Below are positions 45,063 through 57,415 of a DNA stretch of 64,000 nucleotides, in pieces. A program made the position numbers and the translations under genes. The DNA is from Cryptomeria japonica (Eukaryota > Streptophyta > Pinopsida > Cupressales > Cupressaceae), in assembly GCF_030272615.1 (NCBI RefSeq), contig NC_081414.1:50685136-50749135 (forward strand). The letters run 5' to 3'. Below the pieces are notes generated by a model that was not told the DNA's origin, did no database searches, and saw only the letters and a list, made by a program, of their open reading frames with translations. Positions within the stretch are counted from its first letter, which is position 1, and every line of letters begins with the position of its first letter.

Positions 45063-46557
45063 TTCCAGTTTAATTTAAATAGACAGAGAGTAGATTTTAA
45101 ACAATAAGGATAAAAAAATATTAAAGTAATAATAAGGGTCCATTCACAGGAGTGAATAACCCAGAGAGATAAAACAATCCAGGGACAATAATTCAATCCC
45201 AGCAGAGTACAGATGATTGAAAGCCAGATGTTTATACAGAGATAACTTATATTTTGCTTCCTCACAGAGAGTTATTCACAGAGATAAATAATCCAAAGAA
45301 AATAAATCATTTCCAGCCATGAAAGATGGATGATTATGCTGGTAAATGCAAGCTCATAAGTGTATTTTTTTAAATCTGATTCCCAATCTAAAATTTACAG
45401 AGATAAACTTATATTTTTCTTCCTCATAGAGAGTTATTCACAGAGGTAAACAATCCAGAGAAAATAAATCATTTCCAGCCATGAAAGATAGATGATTATG
45501 CTGGTAAATGCAAGCTCATAATTGTATTTTTTTTTAAATCTAGTTTTCAATCTAAAATTTACAGAGATAAATTTATTCCTACAGGAAGATTTGATTCATT
45601 CATGGTAAGAGAAAAAAAAGCAAGATTTTATTCTTTAAGTTTAAATTCACAGTGTGCATATAAAATAAGATTAATCCAATATACAGCAATTAGATAAGAA
45701 GCAAGATTTTAATTCTTCAAACTAACAAATATCCAATCTACAACAAGGAATTGAAAGACAATATTTTAATTCTTCAAACTAACAAGTATCCAATCCACAG
45801 CAAGGAATTGAAAGACAATATTTAATTCTTCAAACTAATCCACTACAAAAACAGGTTTCAAACTAATTTCAGCAATATATTAAACCAAGATTGATTTAAT
45901 TTCTTAAACAAATGAATCTAATTCTTATCAAAAATTTGAAACTAATGGATCTAATTTCTTAAACAAATTAATCTAATCTAATTTGCAGCAAGGATAAGAT
46001 GCATAAAAAAAAAAAAACTAAATTGAAAGAACCTGGATGCTTGAAAATGGTGTAGAATCCCCTATGAATCTCCCTTGATCCTTCAAACTTGAAAGAAGAC
46101 CTCCAAAGCAAAATCTTAGCTATTCTCAAAAATGAAATATGACTACAAAAGAGAAATTTACTTGAAGAATTTCTTTATGGAATAACCAACTCCCTTTTTT
46201 TGAAAACTTGTATATCTTTTATAAGAAAAATCCCCAAATTCCACTACTTAATTTTTTAATTAAAAAAAAGAGATTCTCTCCCAATTTGGCCTTCATGCAA
46301 ATTGATTAGACTTGGTGGGAGGAGTTACATGCAAGGTGGTGGAGAAGCCTCTAGAAGCTTCTTATTCTTCCTACAACATGTGCCATGATTTGGGTGAGGA
46401 ATTTTAAATAAACAATTAAGAAAAAAAGTATATTTTCCATGTGTGTGTGTGTTTTATTATTTTTATTCCTTTATAATATTCATTCAATAGTTTATCCAAA
46501 AGAAATATAATAGAGTTTGTATTTTAAATCCAAAGAGGATAAAGGAGGGTTGTGACA
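42773..46557 (-). repeat. 5' LTR of the nested chromovirus
   Basis: Length 3785 bp. It pairs with 37562-41391 along its whole length, with scattered differences, mostly transitions, and a few indels; by eye a few per cent, more at the 42773 end. It contains the TA microsatellite, GC hairpins, 21-bp repeats and AATT-rich repeats also present in the partner. Confidence 0.95.
44986..45059. repeat. (TA)n microsatellite, partner LTR
   Basis: An uninterrupted TA run of about 74 bases at the matching place in the other LTR. Confidence 0.95.
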
Positions 46558-46678
46558 CACTTCACATAACACCGTATATACAAGGAAAACCCAATGTGGG
46601 AAAAATCCTGGTGAGGAAAGCTGCTGGAATCTACTACTCCAATCTAGCCTCACAATAAATAATTGTATTACAAAGTTT

Positions 46679-46826
46679 AGGGCACCAAACCAAGGAGCAC
46701 CAACCACTGATTTTAGGGCACCAACCCAAGGAGCACCAACCCCTAAGTGTTTATGGGCACCAACCCCTATTGATTTAGGGGACCAACCCAAGGAGCACCA
46801 ACCCCTGCACCGAGCACCAACTCAAT
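46679..46826 (+). repeat. GGGCACCAACCCAAGGAGCACC tandem block in family D LTR
   Basis: About five units with core GGGCACCAACC and CAAGGAGCACCAACC. A shorter form is at 34243-34305 in the other family D LTR, so copy number varies between members. Confidence 0.85.
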
Positions 46827-49307
46827 GATAACAATAACTGTAAACAATATAAAAGTAATTACCCGGTTACAAATGAGTTATGTAACCTCTATAATAAATT
46901 CTCTCTTCCAGTTAAACCCTGCACTTTTTTCTGTCGGTTCTCTGCTCACTCCGTTCTCGCTCTCCTTCACTCTCTGTTGTAACTTTTCCAGTTCAGACAC
47001 TGTTAGTTATGTGAAATGACAGACTTTGCAACTGCCTCACCGGTTATCTCAACCCTTACCGGTTGAATATATTTCTGTCTCTCTACCTCTACTCTGCTTC
47101 TGCCTTGTCGGATCTTCTCTAACACACACACTCTTCACCGCTTCACTCACTGTTGCCTTCTTACCAGTTGGACACTACCGATTGAATAATTTGTTAGTTT
47201 CTATGACATCTCACTTGTCACTTTAACCTCACCGGTTAAATCCTCTTACTGGTTCTCTCAAGCACTCAGTCACTTCAATATTCTTCATTGAATTCTCTAA
47301 CTGATTAATTCTTTGTTGCACACTCACACTCTATTTTTCAAAATCCGACACCACAACATCTGGCAACATCAATCACCTAAGGTCTTTGGTTGACATATTT
47401 ATACTTGAGCTTTCCCACCAAGATGGACATTCAAACTTGGTGCGCTAGGGTTTCTTCATCGACCGCGAGGCATATCAGATCAGAACGGATCTCATATTTG
47501 AGATGGACAACCAACAACAACTCATATGACACCGCCATATCTCTTTTCTTCCAATACACATTTTCTATACTTAGAAAACATGAACCCTACTCTGTCAATC
47601 ACATTGAATGATCTCGTGGTTGTCTTCACCAAATCCAATCTGCACTTGGACATCCTGCATCGATCATGATGTCAATGAATCAAATCCTTGTCCTTCGACC
47701 TACCTTGAGCCTCAAACCTCTACAATCGACCCATGATATTCAGAGCTTTCATTTAATGTCGATCAACTCTGCAACTACCTCGTTGAAGAACACTTCACCG
47801 ACCTCTGCATGCTTGCCACCTAGTATCCACATGTCATCTTTGTCAGCTTCCAACTCACTTCAACGTGTCGTTTCAAGCTTAGTCACCGACCACAACACAC
47901 AACCGATGTATACTTCATACTACCGATCTTCTTACCCTGTCGGTTAGACACTAACCGGTCAACCTTCATGCCATGATTTTCTCTGTTCTATCAGTTGGAT
48001 CACATTTTTTTGGTCACCACACTTGTCAATCCACAACATGTATCCAGAGTGAGTTACTATACACATGTCCATCTGATAGGAGCTTTTTTCTTTGCCTCTT
48101 TCCTCTCTCACCGGTTGACATTGACATGTCAACAGTCTCTAATGCACAACTCCTATCATACCGGTTGCATGATAATCTCAGACATCAATCATCAACAAGC
48201 ATCTTTGTTGATATTAGCAACCCAGAGTGAATCCATGTCCACAAATGCTAACACTTACCTTCTTCTTCATTTGAATGGTTCTCCTCTCAATTGGTTTATC
48301 AAAGTGCCAAACTAATCACTCCTCACTCTTCCTCTTCCTACCCTGATACCTCATCATACTTTCCCTTGCTAATCTGGTGCACATCTCCGATTTCACATGT
48401 TGGAGGCTTTCAATGTTTCACTTTGGTCATCCGGTATGTGTCTTCAACCGCCTGCCTTTAACTTCTCTGATTGTCTTATCCCGGAGGGTTATAGAGCATT
48501 CTATGCATGTTGGGAGATAAGATAAGTATTACCACTTACCAGTAGAATTGGATGGACCAATGCACTAAACCTGACTTTACTGAAATTGAGCAGACATATC
48601 TTCAATTAGGAACATAGCTTGATAGACATCCCCTTTGTCTACCTTACTAACTTGCAGCAGCCCAAACTTTGTCGATCATATCTTCATCCTGTGATAACCT
48701 CTTCATTCGGTGGGAGTCCTGTTGTATGACACCCAACTGCATACCGGTTGCCTGCACTTTCTCCATTAGCTCAACCTTACTTTCTCATCGGTCACATGCT
48801 TGTCAGTTGGCAACCATACACTGCCAACACATCACTCACTGGTTGGCATTGCCATAATGCCAACTGTCTCCAATGCCTATTCATTGGTCAACATCCCAAT
48901 TCAACACTAACTTGTGTACCGGTGACTCCAATGACCACAATGTCAGTTGACATCCTCTTCTTACCAGTGGCAAGCTATACCGATGACCTGCTATACTGAT
49001 TGACATCAATGACAACACAATGCCAACACAAAGTTGATAAATAATCTATTATTCTTAATTGGTGTAAGAGGTGTAAAAAACTGTAAGAATATCTATGATG
49101 CTACAAGATGTGTAAGATTGTCTATGATTTCTCTGAGAGGTGATCTACAATGGGATCAATACTGTTCATAAACAAAAAAACATTTTAGAAAAAAATTGAC
49201 ATGTTGACTTGGTGGTATAGTGGCAGTGGCAGAAACGTTACACAAATCTAACAACCTAGTGGAGTTGAAATGAATCCACATGAAACTATGGTATTGGAGG
49301 TAATACA

Positions 49308-50783
49308 TGATAGTTCTGATACTTAATATAAGTACAGATCCAATAGCCAACAAGATGAGAGGGGGGGGGTGAATCATACAAACTTAATCATCCATAAAAA
49401 CGTCAGATTCAACCTCAGTAACATATATATCGGTCATATAACAGAAAACTGTCAAACATGCAAACTCAAAAGCATATGAACAATATAAACCTCATAACAC
49501 CAGATTTAACGTGGAAACCCAATAGGGAAAAACCACTATGGGATTTCGGACCCACTAAGAAATATACTCTTCTAGAGTATGCTCGGTTAAAAGCAAATCC
49601 TGTTAAAGATTACAAACACATTGCTAGATGTGACTCGGTTAAGGGATTTCCCTCAGATCTGTTAGGATCTTCACTTTGTTATAAGTGACCTTGTCAAAGG
49701 ATTTCAAACACTCAATCAAAATGTCACCTTGTTATAGGATTTACATATAAGATTGTTAAGTCCACTCGGTTAAGAGATTTCCTCTCACTTTCACAAAATA
49801 ACAGTAATACAATCTATCTGCAATTTCACATCTAAAATGCTAAAGCAAATTCCTATTTGTTCAATACAATCTAGACATAGAAATAATCTTGTCTATCTGC
49901 CGGGCATCAATACTCTATTATTCTAACAGGTCTTCAAGCTTCTATGCTCGGTAATCACTATGTAGCATCCCTGTGCATACACTTGCCCGCATACATTATT
50001 TATCAATAGTTTCCTATTTATAAACAATCTTCTAACCGCTTAATCTCCTTGATCACATTTCCCATGATCAATCATAGCCATCAGATCTTCAATCTTGTCC
50101 AGGTTCATTGTATCTTTCGATCTGAAAATGTTTTACCCCACCTTGGAACTTGCACATTCACCTTGGAACTTGTGTTAGGGTAATGTGGTTCAATCTGAGC
50201 TGTAGATCTTCTTGCCAACTTTCCATTGCCTTAGATTCGTTTAACAAACTTATTTTACGACTTGCCAATCATTGATCCGCTCCAGCTCATTAGCTTCTTT
50301 CATTAAATATCACATGTAAATATTTAATGCATTCTGTTATAGCTCGGTTACAACTCGGTGAATACTAAACTTCACTTGGTAGACATTCTGTCTTCATTAA
50401 CCGACTGCGATAACCTTAGGGTTTACCGACTAGGTTCTTTGCTTGATAACATAGTATAGTATTGACCTTTACATTTTACAACATATGTATGATGTTAAAA
50501 CAATCTAAAACATCAAGATCTCATCATTGTCTGACTCGGTAGAGTTGCCCATTGAATAACTTATCCCCTTATTCATCATATTTTTTCATGTGTCTTTACC
50601 GACTTCTTTATAATCTTCATATCATATTTCTTAAGATATGGCAACATCATACTGAATTAGAAAATCAATTTCTTGACATCAATGACAAAAAAATAATATC
50701 AAGACAGTAAAACATATTTAATCAGTTATGTCCATAATCATCAACAACCTTCTCAATATCCTTATAATGTAATATTGCCAACA
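49308..50783 (+). repeat. Solo LTR, family D, target duplication ATACA
   Basis: It starts TGATAGTTCT and ends AATATTGCCAACA. Perfect ATACA repeats flank it (49303-49307 and 50784-50788). The head motif AGAGGGGGGGGGTGAATCA is at about 49354; GTGGAAACCCAATAGGGAAAAACC and TTCTAGAGTATGC follow as in the 26879 copy, with CTCGGTTAAGGGATTTCC blocks. Length 1476 bp, no coding domain. Confidence 0.88.
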
Positions 50784-51031
50784 ATACATGCACTTCAAGA
50801 TCATGGGCGGCCACTGTTGCAAAAATTACCTTCCACATTTCTACAGTAGCAGGGAAATCTTGGGGGGAGTAGAGGAAAAGATGCAAAAATATACAATGTC
50901 ATTTCAACATTCTTATGAATGGAAGATACTCAATGACACCCTATGCTATATGCATGTAAATATTTCAGGTTTTTTTATACTATACAAATGTAAATCTTTT
51001 TAAACTATACAAATGTAAATCTCTTAGGGTT

Positions 51032-51100
51032 ATTTCAAGCATTACGTTGTCTATTGCAAGCATTACGTTGACTTGGCTATTGCAAGCATTACGTTGTCTA
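51032..51100 (+). repeat. Three tandem copies of TTGCAAGCATTACGTTG
   Basis: Units at about 51035, 51053 and 51081 are separated by short TCTA or ACTTGGC spacers. Confidence 0.8.
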
Positions 51101-53265
51101 TTGATAGTACTTTTGTGCAACAATAATTTAAAGAACATGAGAATTCTTAATGAGATCGTAGTGGAGTTGAATTGAAATGTCTCCCTGAAATGGCTGGATT
51201 GATTGCTCACTTTCTCAGAATGTAAAATTGTCAGCTACTGGTAGAAATTTTCATTGCCTCCAATTCAAATCTATCAAAAGAAAATCGAAGGTGATATGTG
51301 CATCATTTAGTCAAGTAAATGGTGAATCTAAAAATAGAAAATAAAAGAGCATCCATGATAAATGCACCATAAAGGCAGGAACAAATGCTTTTTGACGAAG
51401 ATTCAAATAAGCTATAGTGTAGTTGCATGTATTTCAGAAAAGAAATTTTAAATCTTGGAGCAATTTGTCTAACCCTAAATCTGTAGCTTGGCTTCAGAAG
51501 AGATAGAATTGTTCCGAGTTTGGGTGGCATAACCAATTCTCCAGTGACATTCAAGGTTGTTATCATCTACAGTTCAGTCATTTAAATTTTGCATTTACAT
51601 TTGTATGATTTCTTTTGTATCCTCTTGAATTTGTTCTTAAGCTTACCTATCTAAAGATGAAGTGTATATTCTTGACTCTGCAATTGATTACGCTAGCCTG
51701 GTTGTGAATTTATAGGAAAGGAGAGCAAATGAGGTGAAAAGAAGGACAAGGGATATTGGAAAGGTTGTGGTTACATCGGCAAGGAGAAAATATGTAGGTT
51801 CGTTATAGTAAACCCATTTATTTATGTGGCTCCTCTTAAATTTTTTAACTATTACTACATATTTGTCAACCCATTTCATGGCAACATTATTCATAATATG
51901 CTCTCAACTGTCACATTAATGTTTGCATGCACACCTTGTATGTTCCTTTTATGCTCTATGATTAACATGGTCACAGTCATGTTTATAGGTGATTTTGAAC
52001 AGTCCGTTTAAAGTTAAATGTGATTTTTCTAAAAAAATCTTGCACTATCTAAATTTTGAGCTGAGAAGTTCTAATCATGGGACTATATTGCTTACTATTA
52101 AAGTGCATGCTTCGAAAAGTGTGACAGGCACGTGCAAGATACCCTAAAGTGTTGCCAACAATGTGTAAAATAGATGCATCTAATGGTATATATAGTTAGT
52201 GGGACCATCATTTTATGCTTTGCAGATTGCTCATTATTTAGGCACTGTACTCTGAGGAATCCTCATGAGGCCTTCCCACACCAGAAAAGATCCAAAGAAC
52301 CTTAAGTGTTGTGAGATCCATCGGTTCCCAAAAAATAGAAGAACCAAGATACTCACTATTGCAGGTTCTCACAAGCACTATTTTATTTTTTGCTAAGGTA
52401 ATTCATTAGAAGATCACCCACAACTTACTGTGTGTTGTGCTTGTATTCATCTCTGCTAAGATCTCATCCATATACCCTCAAAACTCTGGGTGTTTAAGAA
52501 ACATGTAGCAACAACACCCTCCCATCAACCCATTTAAACAAGCATGAAAGCCATCACCTTCTAATTTTGTTCACCACGTCTTATGCACACTAGTCTTCAT
52601 GCCTTATTTTAGATGCCATTATTGCCAGGCGATTCAAAATAGCAAATATTTTTTGACAATTATTTTGTAGGCGAGGACATTGGTAGCTTAAGGGTATCCA
52701 ACGACTTCAATATTGGTTACCATTTTATTGGTGTAGGTTGTGGTTGATTCAGATATGTAAAGATAAGGATTTCTATTTGCTCACAAAAAAATAGGTCAAA
52801 TCCACATGACTTGGTGTGAAGACCTCCCATGTCGCACGTCAACAATCTAACTACCCACTGTCTCCTCACGAAACGTTTTTGGTGGGCATTGGGTCTTCTG
52901 TCAGAAAATGAAAAAGATTTTTTTAATTTTTTCGTGGAGTCTTTCTTCCACGTTTATGATGGGCTCGCTCTATGTTTTGGAGTAAAAAAAATACTATCTA
53001 TGCGTTTTTTTTGAGTTTGGATCACAAAATTTTGATTAAAAATAGGGAAGCATCAAAGATATTGTGTGGGCAGAAAAAATCAAATAATAGTTTATTATTC
53101 AAATTTTAAAAGAATAGTGCAGACGATGAAGTGGTTTTTTTTTTTAAGAGCCATATTTTTGGCTGAGAGGTGATGTCGAGTGCCATCATTGACACGTTGT
53201 CAAAGCCTTGCCAATGTTTTTTAAAAAATATGTGAGAAGTTTTCATGTGTGGGTGTATTTATTAG

Positions 53266-53286
53266 GTTGTTGTTGTTGTTGTTGTT
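53266..53286. repeat. (GTT)n microsatellite
   Basis: Seven GTT units followed by a T run. Confidence 0.9.
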
Positions 53287-55581
53287 TTTTTAAAATAGAA
53301 ATCATGGGCATGAGAAAAGTGGTGATTATGATTGTTTAAGCAAAAATTGAAAAAATCATGAAGTGATTCAATGTTGTATTCTATATATGGTTGGATTTCA
53401 AGATGTAGAATCATAATCCAAGATGATTTTATTTAATTTGGCAAATTAAAATAAAATGTAGTGTCTGACACGTTCCCTGCCAGTAGGGATATTATTGTAT
53501 CAAGAATTAATTTCCCTTTCTTTATATGGAATTTAGACTTTTGTTTTCTCTCTAGGGATAAGATTGAAATTCGATTATAAGTTCTTATTAATAAACCCAT
53601 TTCTTATTCCTTCTTTATCAAATGAATATTTTCCTTTGTATTAGGTTCAAGCTTCGATTCCGGCCATGTATAATGATAAGATGTGATTTGGTTTATTAAA
53701 TAAATTAAATATATCTTGAATATGTTACATTTATATAAATAATTTCTAAAGAAAACACTAACTTTCTATGTTTATTAATATGAGTAGATGTATGTAGTCA
53801 AATAATTATTGATTTAAATTAATGAATTCATGTATCTTTAAAATATGAGAGAGAAAGAATAATAATTTAAGTTTCTATTTTCTTCCATTCAAAATAAATT
53901 AATGTAAATAAAAATTAGTTAAATTGTGTTTAAACAATCGTACTCATTCGAGTTTATCACGAGATAAATCATTTTAACGGGGATATAAAATGCAGTGTCT
54001 GTGACTTTACTATTAGCGAGGACATTATTGCTTATTAAATTATGTTTCTTAAAGAGATTTTTAGAATACAATGTTGCATACATAGATCTATAAAATAAAG
54101 TAAGGAGACTATTTATAACAATAATCTATTTTATTTCTACTTCTGAATTTATTAATACTTATTTTATGTTCTGTAGGGATTACAAGCATTCACCATCAGT
54201 CATTTTCATCAAAAAGAGACTCTAACTTGCAAGTTAGTAACATATTCACATCTTTCTTTTTAAATTTTAAAATAAAATTTACTAGAGATAAATTAAAAAG
54301 AATAATTTTCTTATCTACTTCCGAGAATAATTAATTTTATTTATATGTAGTTTGTAAATAATTAAAAAAATATAATAAAAATAATTTAAAAAATATAAAA
54401 GTGATACTTTATTTCACTTTTATGCTATTTATATATGATATTAGGATCTTTATATTAATTATATTAATGATTTTATCTTTTTAGAGATTATTAGAATCCT
54501 AAGATTAATGGTTTAGTCTCTTTAGAGGTTATTTAAGGATTTTAATCATTTATAATAAGATTTTGACTACAACTCTACTAGATACAAACTTTTAAAATGC
54601 ATTCAATATCACTATCAATTTTTTTATTTTTTAAATTAGTATAAAAATTAAAAACCTTATTGTCTCTCTATAGTTGGAGGATTCTAATGAATTACATCCT
54701 TCTTGATTACAATTGTTGTATACAAGTTCTACTTGGAGATCGAACAACTTTGTCTTCCAAATGAGTTAAATGTTTAAGATTTATGTTGATACTTTATGAT
54801 TTTGAAAAAAGATTGTTTTTTCAATTTTACCCATCATTTGATTCACAATTAAAATTAGTAAATTATTATTCTATTTCAATATAGAAAATTACATCGAAGA
54901 CCAAAATAAAACTCTTCGTAGGTACAAATTATTAAATCGTCAAAGCAAAGGATTTCATGTTCTAAAAATTCATCAAATATTTAGACATATTCAATTTTCT
55001 CGTGTTGTATTTTTTTTTGTTATTCTCATTCACAAAGCCTTTAGGTGTAACAATGATAAATAAAATTTATCCATATAGATGAAATCCAATATGATTGTTG
55101 TCATCCAACCCACGTCATTTTGATGCTTTCAAGAATAAATGCAAGTTTACAACCTTTTTTGTGAATGTAAAAATTGAAAAATTTATAGCGCTTAAAACAT
55201 GTCAAATTTGTACATACATAATTGATTGTTTATTTTTTATGCTAGATATGCTAGGAGATATATTAGCCAAAAGAAATAGAAAATGTGCCAGAAAAATGAA
55301 GATTGAAGCTTTACCCATAATTACTCTAAAAAAAGAAACCACCTACATCTAAAGTATGGCTATCAGATACAAAGCCCCTAGCTATGACAATAAGGTGAAT
55401 CAAGAAATATAAGAGGAATCAATTGGAGATCAAAATGACATCTCAAGTATGGCTATCAAATATAGGGACACTCGTAACCGCGCTAAGACGGCTAAAGAAA
55501 TATAAGAGGAACCAATAAAAGATCAAAACTAGACTTCAGATTGAACACTCTCCACTTCACCATGTAACCTTCATATGTCAC

Positions 55582-56380
55582 CGTAGAAACCTAAAATTGT
55601 CTTGTCTAATTAAATAAATATTCTATTTATTTAATTATTTAAGCCTAATTCTTCTATTAATTAAATAAATCTTTATTTATTTAATTCATTCATTTATCCT
55701 CTTCTAGCCTTATTTCTCATTTAAATAAATACATTAATTTATTTAAATTATCCTTTTCCTAAATTAAATAAATATTTTATTTATTTAATTATCCCACTTC
55801 CTCTATTAATTAAAATAAATCTTTATTTATTTAATTAATTCATTAACCTTTTCTACCCATGACACATGTCATTCATCTCTTAATTCTTACACTACCTACC
55901 CTTTCATTATTTTCTTATTTCTTTTACCTACCCTCCAATCCTAGCCGACCATTTATCTTTTACACCTCTCAATCTTATCCCTCCATTTCTTATAGTGTCT
56001 TCTATATAAGGAGATGTTTCCTTCATTATCAACCCTATTCAGCTACTATTATAATTCAACTACAAGCACTCCCAACTACGCTTTTGAACTTTCATATGCG
56101 ATCAAGCCTACTTGCAACCACATTTCCGTTCTTTGTTGAGCTCTTGTGCACACATAAAATCTAAGAGCAAATATATCAAGCAAGATCAATGGAGATAGGA
56201 AGAATGAAGATCCAAACCCTATTGGACATGTGATGGTATAATCTTTATGATTTGTGTATTTGCATTGTCTTAGGTAATCTTCATATGTTATGGTGGATCT
56301 TTGTTGTTGTTAGGCTAGGGTTTTATAGTTGAATCTATTTTAGTCTTTCAATATTGTTGTTTCCATTTTTACCATATACA
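55582..56380 (+). repeat. 5' LTR, Tat-type family C, copy 3
   Basis: It starts CGTAGAAACCTAAAATTGTC (TG changed to CG) and ends ACCATATACA; 799 bp. A PBS follows directly, and no polypurine tract precedes it, so it is a 5' LTR. The same AT palindromes are present (55610-55850) and the TATA box CTTCTATATAAGG is near 56005. Confidence 0.88.
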
Positions 56381-56668
56381 TTTTGGCACGCTAGGTGGGA
56401 CATGGATTTTTGTTAGATTTATGTTTTTTGCATATTTTTCTAACCCTATATTGTTGTTTTGTAAAACAATTTGTAGAATAACCTTGTGCAGTTAGGGTTT
56501 TGGACACAAGATTAAGATCTTGGAGAGATCTGATTCGATGTCACAAAAGGCTTGGAATTTTTGCATCAAACTTTGTTTGTAGGTTTGGGATAGTATCAAG
56601 AGCTCGCAATCCAAAATTTAGTTTTTTTAAAAAATAATTGAATTTTCTATTAATTTTTTATGATTTGC
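56286..56668 (+). repeat. Inverted repeat, left arm (LTR end, PBS, leader start)
   Basis: The last ~95 bases of the LTR, the PBS and about 290 bases of leader. The reverse complement of this arm is at 58908-59296, with scattered mismatches. Confidence 0.88.
56384..56401 (+). promoter_or_regulatory. Primer binding site, arginine-tRNA-like
   Basis: TGGCACGCTAGGTGGGAC begins three bases after the LTR end. It resembles the TGGCGCGCCAGGTAGG-type site, complementary to a plant Arg tRNA, used by Ogre/Tat elements, with changes that look like CpG decay. The tRNA assignment is from memory. Confidence 0.65.
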
Positions 56669-57415
56669 AATACCAAGATGTGAGACTAGATGAAAATGGA
56701 AATAGTATGGAAGACCAAGAGTTGGACGGAATGTAAATGAATCTGAGGTTTAATTGCAATGTCCAAAGTGTAAGACCAAGTATGTATGTAGTAGAGTAGG
56801 TGTGGCTTCCAAAGAGATGATAGTTTCTCTTGATGAGGTAAGTTGACCTTGACTCTAAGTAAAACCAAATGAGACCCAAAGGTGATAGACCTTGATGAGG
56901 GACCACTTAACAAAATGTTGTTGTATGTAGTGTGTTGACAAAGCAAGATGAGGACAAGCGACTAACCTTTTGACTCAATTTTAGACAAATGTGAATGTAA
57001 TGCAAGGTGTAAAGCAATGATGAACTTTGTGAGACCCAAGGTTGAATGCTAGATGAGAACCCGGAGAAATAACCTAGGAAGCTCAATGAGTCTAAAATGG
57101 ATTGCTCTTGTTTGTTGAACTGTAAATTTTTCCAATTTGTGAAGTTGTTTGTTGTGACCAAATCTGAATTTTTGACTATTTTTCGTGACAAGAGGACACA
57201 ATATTGATGAGGACTCTATGCTTGCAAGTGTGTAGACTCAAAAATGACTCAAAAGAAAGTGTGTTGTTTGATGTAAAAATGATTTGCATACACTTGAAGA
57301 CACAAAAAAAATAATGTTTTGATGTTTGATCTTGACTGTTTGAATGTTTCAAAGAAGACAAGCATAATTCTTATGGTTGGCCACGACAATAGTTGTTGAT
57401 CCCACATGGGGTTTC
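56669..57415 (-). other. Inverted Tat leader segment
   Basis: On the minus strand this matches 23617-24415 over several blocks (GATCAACAACTATTGTCG, CACTTGAAGACACAA reversed, GTCAACACACTACATACAAC), except that the GCGTCTGTG array is absent. No gene. Confidence 0.75.

Larger units (their letters stand above)
37562..46557 (-). mobile_element. Complete non-autonomous chromovirus, 9.0 kb, duplication CACTT
   Basis: It has all structural marks of a finished insertion: two LTRs of about 3.8 kb, a PBS complementary to initiator methionine tRNA, a polypurine tract, TG...CA ends (minus strand TGTCACAACC ... GGTTATTACA) and perfect CACTT target repeats (37557-37561 and 46558-46562). The internal region is only 1381 bp and holds gag joined to the chromodomain end of pol. 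Protease, RT, RNase H and integrase are absent. LTR size, Met PBS and chromodomain fit the Tekay/Del group. It would need enzymes from a full-length relative. It sits 161 bp inside an older family D LTR. Confidence 0.93.
37401..49028 (+). mobile_element. Solo LTR, family D, split by a nested chromovirus; duplication CAAAG
   Basis: The host LTR is 37401-37561 plus 46563-49028 (2627 bp without the insert). It starts TGTAGAATGC followed by AGAGGGGGGGTGAATCAGTGG, and ends ATGCCAACA. Perfect CAAAG repeats flank it (37396-37400 and 49029-49033). After the insert the expected family motifs resume in register (AAAACCCAATGTGGGAAAAATCC at about 46578, matching 34147 in the 33962 copy). It has many ACCGGTT sites and a GGGCACCAACCC repeat block. 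No protein domain in the LTR. Confidence 0.88.
50789..55581. other. Long AT-rich stretch with no gene I can support
   Basis: No retroelement domain or LTR signature found in 4.8 kb. Small items: three copies of TTGCAAGCATTACGTTG at 51032-51100, a duplicated ACTATACAAATGTAAATCT (50980 and 51004), a (GTT) run at 53266-53286, and an exon-like island at 51714-51797 (see findings). This is the best place for old unique sequence or a host-gene intron, but nothing proves it. Confidence 0.45.

Noticed and set aside
44954-45265. Frame with an Ile-Tyr repeat
   Set aside because: Direct translation of the TA microsatellite.
47000-48900. Cluster of 60-106-codon plus-strand frames
   Set aside because: They fall in a C/T-rich family D LTR; Ser/Thr/His-rich translations without domains, in mutually overlapping frames.
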